The notes under the pieces: generated by a model
Databases searched by the model: none
The model's input: only the letters and a program-made list of their open reading frames with translations
Told to the model about the DNA's origin: nothing
Shown here: piece after piece, positions 4,192 to 5,557 of the stretch
How positions within the stretch are numbered: the stretch's first letter is position 1
Layout of the letters: every line of letters starts with the position of its first letter
From: Deltaproteobacteria bacterium
Lineage (GTDB): Bacteria > Desulfobacterota > Dissulfuribacteria > Dissulfuribacterales > UBA3076
NCBI GenBank assembly: GCA_021159445.1
Contig: JAGGRV010000123.1
Span: 1 to 5,557 of the forward strand
DNA length: 5,557 nt
Reading direction: 5' to 3'
Program-made: the position numbers and the translations under genes

Positions 4192-4536
4192 TTATCGGAG
4201 GTCCAAACTCAGCTTGATGGCCTGGTTGACTTCTTCCATCTTTTCCTTGCTGAACCGGCCAAGCCTCTTTTCAAGTCTCTTTTTATCAACTGTAAGAATT
4301 TGGCTTGTCTTGACAATGGAAGGAAGCTCCAGTCCGCCTTCAGGAGGTTCGATTTTTATGTTTATGGGAAAGATCCTTACAGAACTCGAAATGGCTGCCA
4401 CAATAGTGGTAGATGCTTTCTCATTGCCGATATCGTTTTGAATAACAACTGCAGGCCTCCTGCCCGTCTGTTCGCTACCTCTGGCCGGATTCCAATTAAC
4501 CAGCCAGACTTCACCACGCTTAGGAAAATTTTTCAC
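4192..4536 (-). CDS. mazF: MazF/PemK family mRNA interferase toxin
   Basis: The 114-residue product has the MazF/PemK pattern: KRGEVWLVNWNPARGSEQTG then RRPAVVIQND (residues 26-35, with the conserved catalytic Arg), a strand TTIVAAISS (43-51) carrying the usual Ser/Thr, GLELPSIVKTSQILTVDK, and the C-terminal helix of the MEEVNQAIKLSL type. MazF enzymes cut single-stranded mRNA at short motifs. The start codon is GTG (4536-4534), overlapping the antitoxin TGA as GTGA. GGGAG lies eight bases upstream inside the antitoxin gene, so translation is coupled. All family motifs are present and it is probably active. Confidence 0.9.
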   Translation of the reverse strand: MKNFPKRGEVWLVNWNPARGSEQTGRRPAVVIQNDIGNEKASTTIVAAISSSVRIFPINIKIEPPEGGLELPSIVKTSQILTVDKKRLEKRLGRFSKEKMEEVNQAIKLSLDLR

Positions 4537-4766
4537 GACACAATCTCCCTTTGGGCCTCAAAGGAAAGTTCAGCAAATTCTTTATCCTCTTCAGCCGTTT
4601 TACTATACCCTTTGGCCATCAGTTGCTCGGTTTTCTTCTTGAGCCACAGTGCAAATGCCTCCTGAGCCATATGACTCCTGGCCATACGATAGGTTTTCGA
4701 TGCATTATCAAAAGCTCTCAAGAGTTCTGAATCAATGGTCAAACTTATCTTCCTTTTGGTTCTCAT
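4533..4766 (-). CDS. Ribbon-helix-helix antitoxin of MazF (MazE-like)
   Basis: The 77-residue protein begins with an RHH DNA-binding domain: RKISLTIDSELLRAFD (strand and first helix), then ARSHMAQEAFALWLKKK (second helix). An acidic tail, EEDKEFAELSFEAQREIV, is likely to bind MazF. This RHH type replaces the classical MazE fold in many chromosomal mazEF loci. GGGAGG upstream (complement of 4776-4781) is a strong ribosome-binding site. It overlaps mazF by four bases, and the pair forms a two-gene operon. It likely represses its own promoter at 4804-4832. Confidence 0.85.
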   Translation of the reverse strand: MRTKRKISLTIDSELLRAFDNASKTYRMARSHMAQEAFALWLKKKTEQLMAKGYSKTAEEDKEFAELSFEAQREIVS

Positions 4767-4775
4767 ATAGATCCA

Positions 4776-4782
4776 CCTCCCT
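4776..4782 (-). promoter_or_regulatory. Strong ribosome-binding site of the mazEF operon
   Basis: On the minus strand the sequence reads AAGGGAGG, nine bases before the antitoxin ATG. It fixes the ATG at 4766 as the start. Confidence 0.7.
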
Positions 4783-4803
4783 TTCGGTCTTATTTATGGT
4801 AGC

Positions 4804-4832
4804 ATAATATGTAGCCTAAATGGTCATGTCAA
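4804..4832 (-). promoter_or_regulatory. Promoter of the mazEF operon
   Basis: On the minus strand there is TTGACA (4832-4827), a 17-base spacer and TATTAT (4809-4804). This is a near-perfect sigma-70 promoter. Around the -10 box, TTATG and CATAA arms (4794-4807) form a short palindrome, and GTAGC occurs twice 12 bases apart (4799-4803 and 4811-4815). Either could be the antitoxin's operator. Confidence 0.75.
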
Positions 4833-4936
4833 CATAAATCTTCGAAATGATAGCCTTCGGGTGAAGGGCAGGGCTCGTAATTTTGCCCTTTGCGACGTTC
4901 GTCTTAAGAAGAGACGTGGCCATTTTTGCCGACAAC
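4833..4936. other. Spacer upstream of the mazEF promoter
   Basis: No gene is seen on either strand. An imperfect inverted repeat (ACGTTCGTCTT with AAGAAGAGACGT, about 4894-4916) is the only structure noticed. Confidence 0.35.
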
Positions 4937-4939
4937 AAA

Positions 4940-4974
4940 AAAACCCCGCCTCCATTTTCAGGAAGCGGGGTTTT
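4940..4974. terminator. Rho-independent terminator-like hairpin, copy 3
   Basis: AAAACCCCGC (4940-4949) pairs with GCGGGGTTTT (4965-4974), as in copy 2, with a seven-A run on the left. Nothing upstream on the plus strand needs it, so here it may act as an insulator, or simply travel with the repeat. Confidence 0.65.
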
Positions 4975-4985
4975 GGTTTGAGGTT

Positions 4986-5036
4986 TTACCCCATGAAATT
5001 CACGTCAGTGACAGTGAAACGTATTTAACCGGGGTT
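4986..5036. repeat. 51-bp insertion within repeat copy 3
   Basis: Compared with copies 1 and 2, these bases lie between AGGTT and ATTATTTGC. GGTT flanks it (4982-4985) and also ends it (5033-5036), a possible 4-base duplication. Internally TTCAC and GTGAA form inverted arms around GTCAGTGACA, and CCCC/GGGG lie near the two ends. It looks like a very small palindromic insertion. Confidence 0.5.
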
Positions 5037-5140
5037 ATTATTTGCTTTCAGCTTTGATCTTTGATCTTTCAGCTTCTTTCAGCTTTGATCTTCCTTCCAG
5101 CCTATAGCCTATAGCCTACAGCCTACAGCCTTCTTGATTA

Positions 5141-5168
5141 TTGACAAAATTAGTTTGTGTTCTATGAT
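5141..5168 (+). promoter_or_regulatory. Promoter of the coiled-coil membrane protein gene, likely leaderless
   Basis: A perfect TTGACA (5141-5146) and TATGAT (5163-5168) are separated by 16 bases. Six bases separate the -10 box from the ATG at 5175, the same distance as at brnT. There is no Shine-Dalgarno sequence, so the mRNA probably starts at the ATG. Confidence 0.65.
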
Positions 5169-5174
5169 TGAATT

Positions 5175-5557
5175 ATGCGTAAGGTGATTATTTTTGCCGG
5201 TTTAATGGCCATTTTGTTAGTCTCCATGGTGGCTGCTGCAGTTGAAAAGGCCCCCAGGATAACCGACCGCGAAATTGTCGAAAGGCTTACCCGGATTGAA
5301 GAGGGCCAAAAGGCCCTTAATACGCGCATTGATGACGTCAACAGGCGCTTTAATGATCTCCGTGCCGAAATAAATGGGCGTTTTAATATCCTTCAGTGGA
5401 TGCTTGGGCTCTTTATTACTATTTCCCTGGTGATTTTAGGCTTTGTCCTGCGGATGCAGTGGCAGATGCAAAGAAGGCAGACACGTTTGGAAGCCACCCT
5501 TAATGCCCATAAAGATGACCTTGTTTTCCTAAAGAATTTTTTTGAAAAGCTTTTTCC
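5175..5557 (+). CDS. Coiled-coil membrane protein, function unknown (3' end outside the window)
   Basis: The frame is open from ATG 5175 to the edge (127 codons). Residues 4-22 are hydrophobic after a short basic start (MRK) and end in AAA, so this is a signal peptide or first membrane anchor. Residues 34-73 show hydrophobic residues at heptad a/d positions (I34, L38, I41, L48, I52, V55, F59, L62, I66, F70, L73), a clear coiled coil. Residues 75-92 (WMLGLFITISLVILGFVL) form a membrane helix, followed by a basic cytoplasm-like stretch (RMQWQMQRRQTR) and more helix. If the signal is cleaved, the coiled coil would lie outside the inner membrane. I do not recognise the family. It is separated from the TA modules by repeat copy 3 and may not belong to them. 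Confidence 0.75.
   Translation, partial: MRKVIIFAGLMAILLVSMVAAAVEKAPRITDREIVERLTRIEEGQKALNTRIDDVNRRFNDLRAEINGRFNILQWMLGLFITISLVILGFVLRMQWQMQRRQTRLEATLNAHKDDLVFLKNFFEKLF

Larger units (their letters stand above)
4937..5130. repeat. Terminator-bearing dispersed repeat, copy 3, interrupted
   Basis: It has the same order as copy 2 but with 51 extra bases at 4986-5036 and a longer heptamer tail: TTTCAGC and TTTGATC units from 5046, then CTATAGC twice and CTACAGC twice (5101-5128). It separates the divergent mazEF promoter from the membrane-protein gene. Confidence 0.8.

Noticed and set aside
4162..4665. 167-residue plus-strand frame opposite mazEF
   Set aside because: The minus strand encodes a clear MazF and RHH antitoxin with coupled starts, good ribosome-binding sites and a near-consensus promoter. 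The plus frame has none of these.
1367..5128. Repeat tracts as a CRISPR array
   Set aside because: Units are 7 or 9 bases and contiguous, with no spacers of regular length and no cas genes.
1593..5130. Repeat copies as integron attC sites with a cassette array
   Set aside because: The hairpins are nearly perfect terminator stems. They lack the attC core (GTTRRRY with its RYYYAAC partner) in the right places, and the modules face both directions.

Overview
The window reads as an accessory, gene-poor stretch of a bacterial chromosome (bacterial promoters, Shine-Dalgarno sites and intrinsic terminators). It is filled with toxin-antitoxin (TA) modules, several intact and several decayed, separated by repetitive DNA. 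The mix of heptamer (AGC every 7 bases) and nonamer (TCCTG every 9 bases) tracts with TA modules resembles what I know of Desulfobacterota-like and related genomes. That taxonomic guess is weak, because no housekeeping gene is present.

Layout. Positions 1-692 hold the C-terminus of an unrecognised small protein, overlapped by a broken AbiEii-type nucleotidyltransferase gene (frameshift at a T8 run, in-frame TGA, lost 3' end). Positions 783-1351 hold an intact RelB/DinJ-YafQ module with a promoter carrying a perfect palindromic operator. Positions 1352-1922 are non-coding and hold a 153-bp inverted-repeat element and the first copy of a terminator-bearing repeat. Positions 1923-2439 are an MNT-type nucleotidyltransferase gene interrupted by a 146-bp element with GTAA-type terminal inverted repeats and an 8-bp target duplication (IS66-like non-autonomous element); its 3' end runs into a heptamer tract. 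Positions 2510-3236 look like one decayed reading frame: DUF4160-like, then DUF2442-like, then an XRE helix-turn-helix, broken by a TAG and by a frameshift at an A6 run. Positions 3321-3923 hold an apparently intact BrnT toxin/BrnA-like antitoxin pair. Positions 4192-4832 (minus strand) hold an intact ribbon-helix-helix antitoxin/MazF pair with a near-consensus promoter. From 5175 to the edge is a coiled-coil membrane protein, open at the window end.

How it works together. The three intact TA pairs each look like self-contained, autoregulated units. The terminator repeat occurs three times in the same orientation (about 1593, 4037 and 4937). It lies between yafQ and the MNT gene, between the convergent brnTA and mazEF modules, and between mazEF and the membrane-protein gene, so it probably insulates the modules from read-through. 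Two promoters, for brnT and the membrane protein, place the -10 box exactly six bases before the ATG, suggesting leaderless mRNAs. I see no convincing wholly new system. The most notable items are the non-autonomous element in the nucleotidyltransferase gene, the composite DUF4160/DUF2442/XRE frame, the direct-repeat terminators flanking the modules, and the leaderless promoter geometry.
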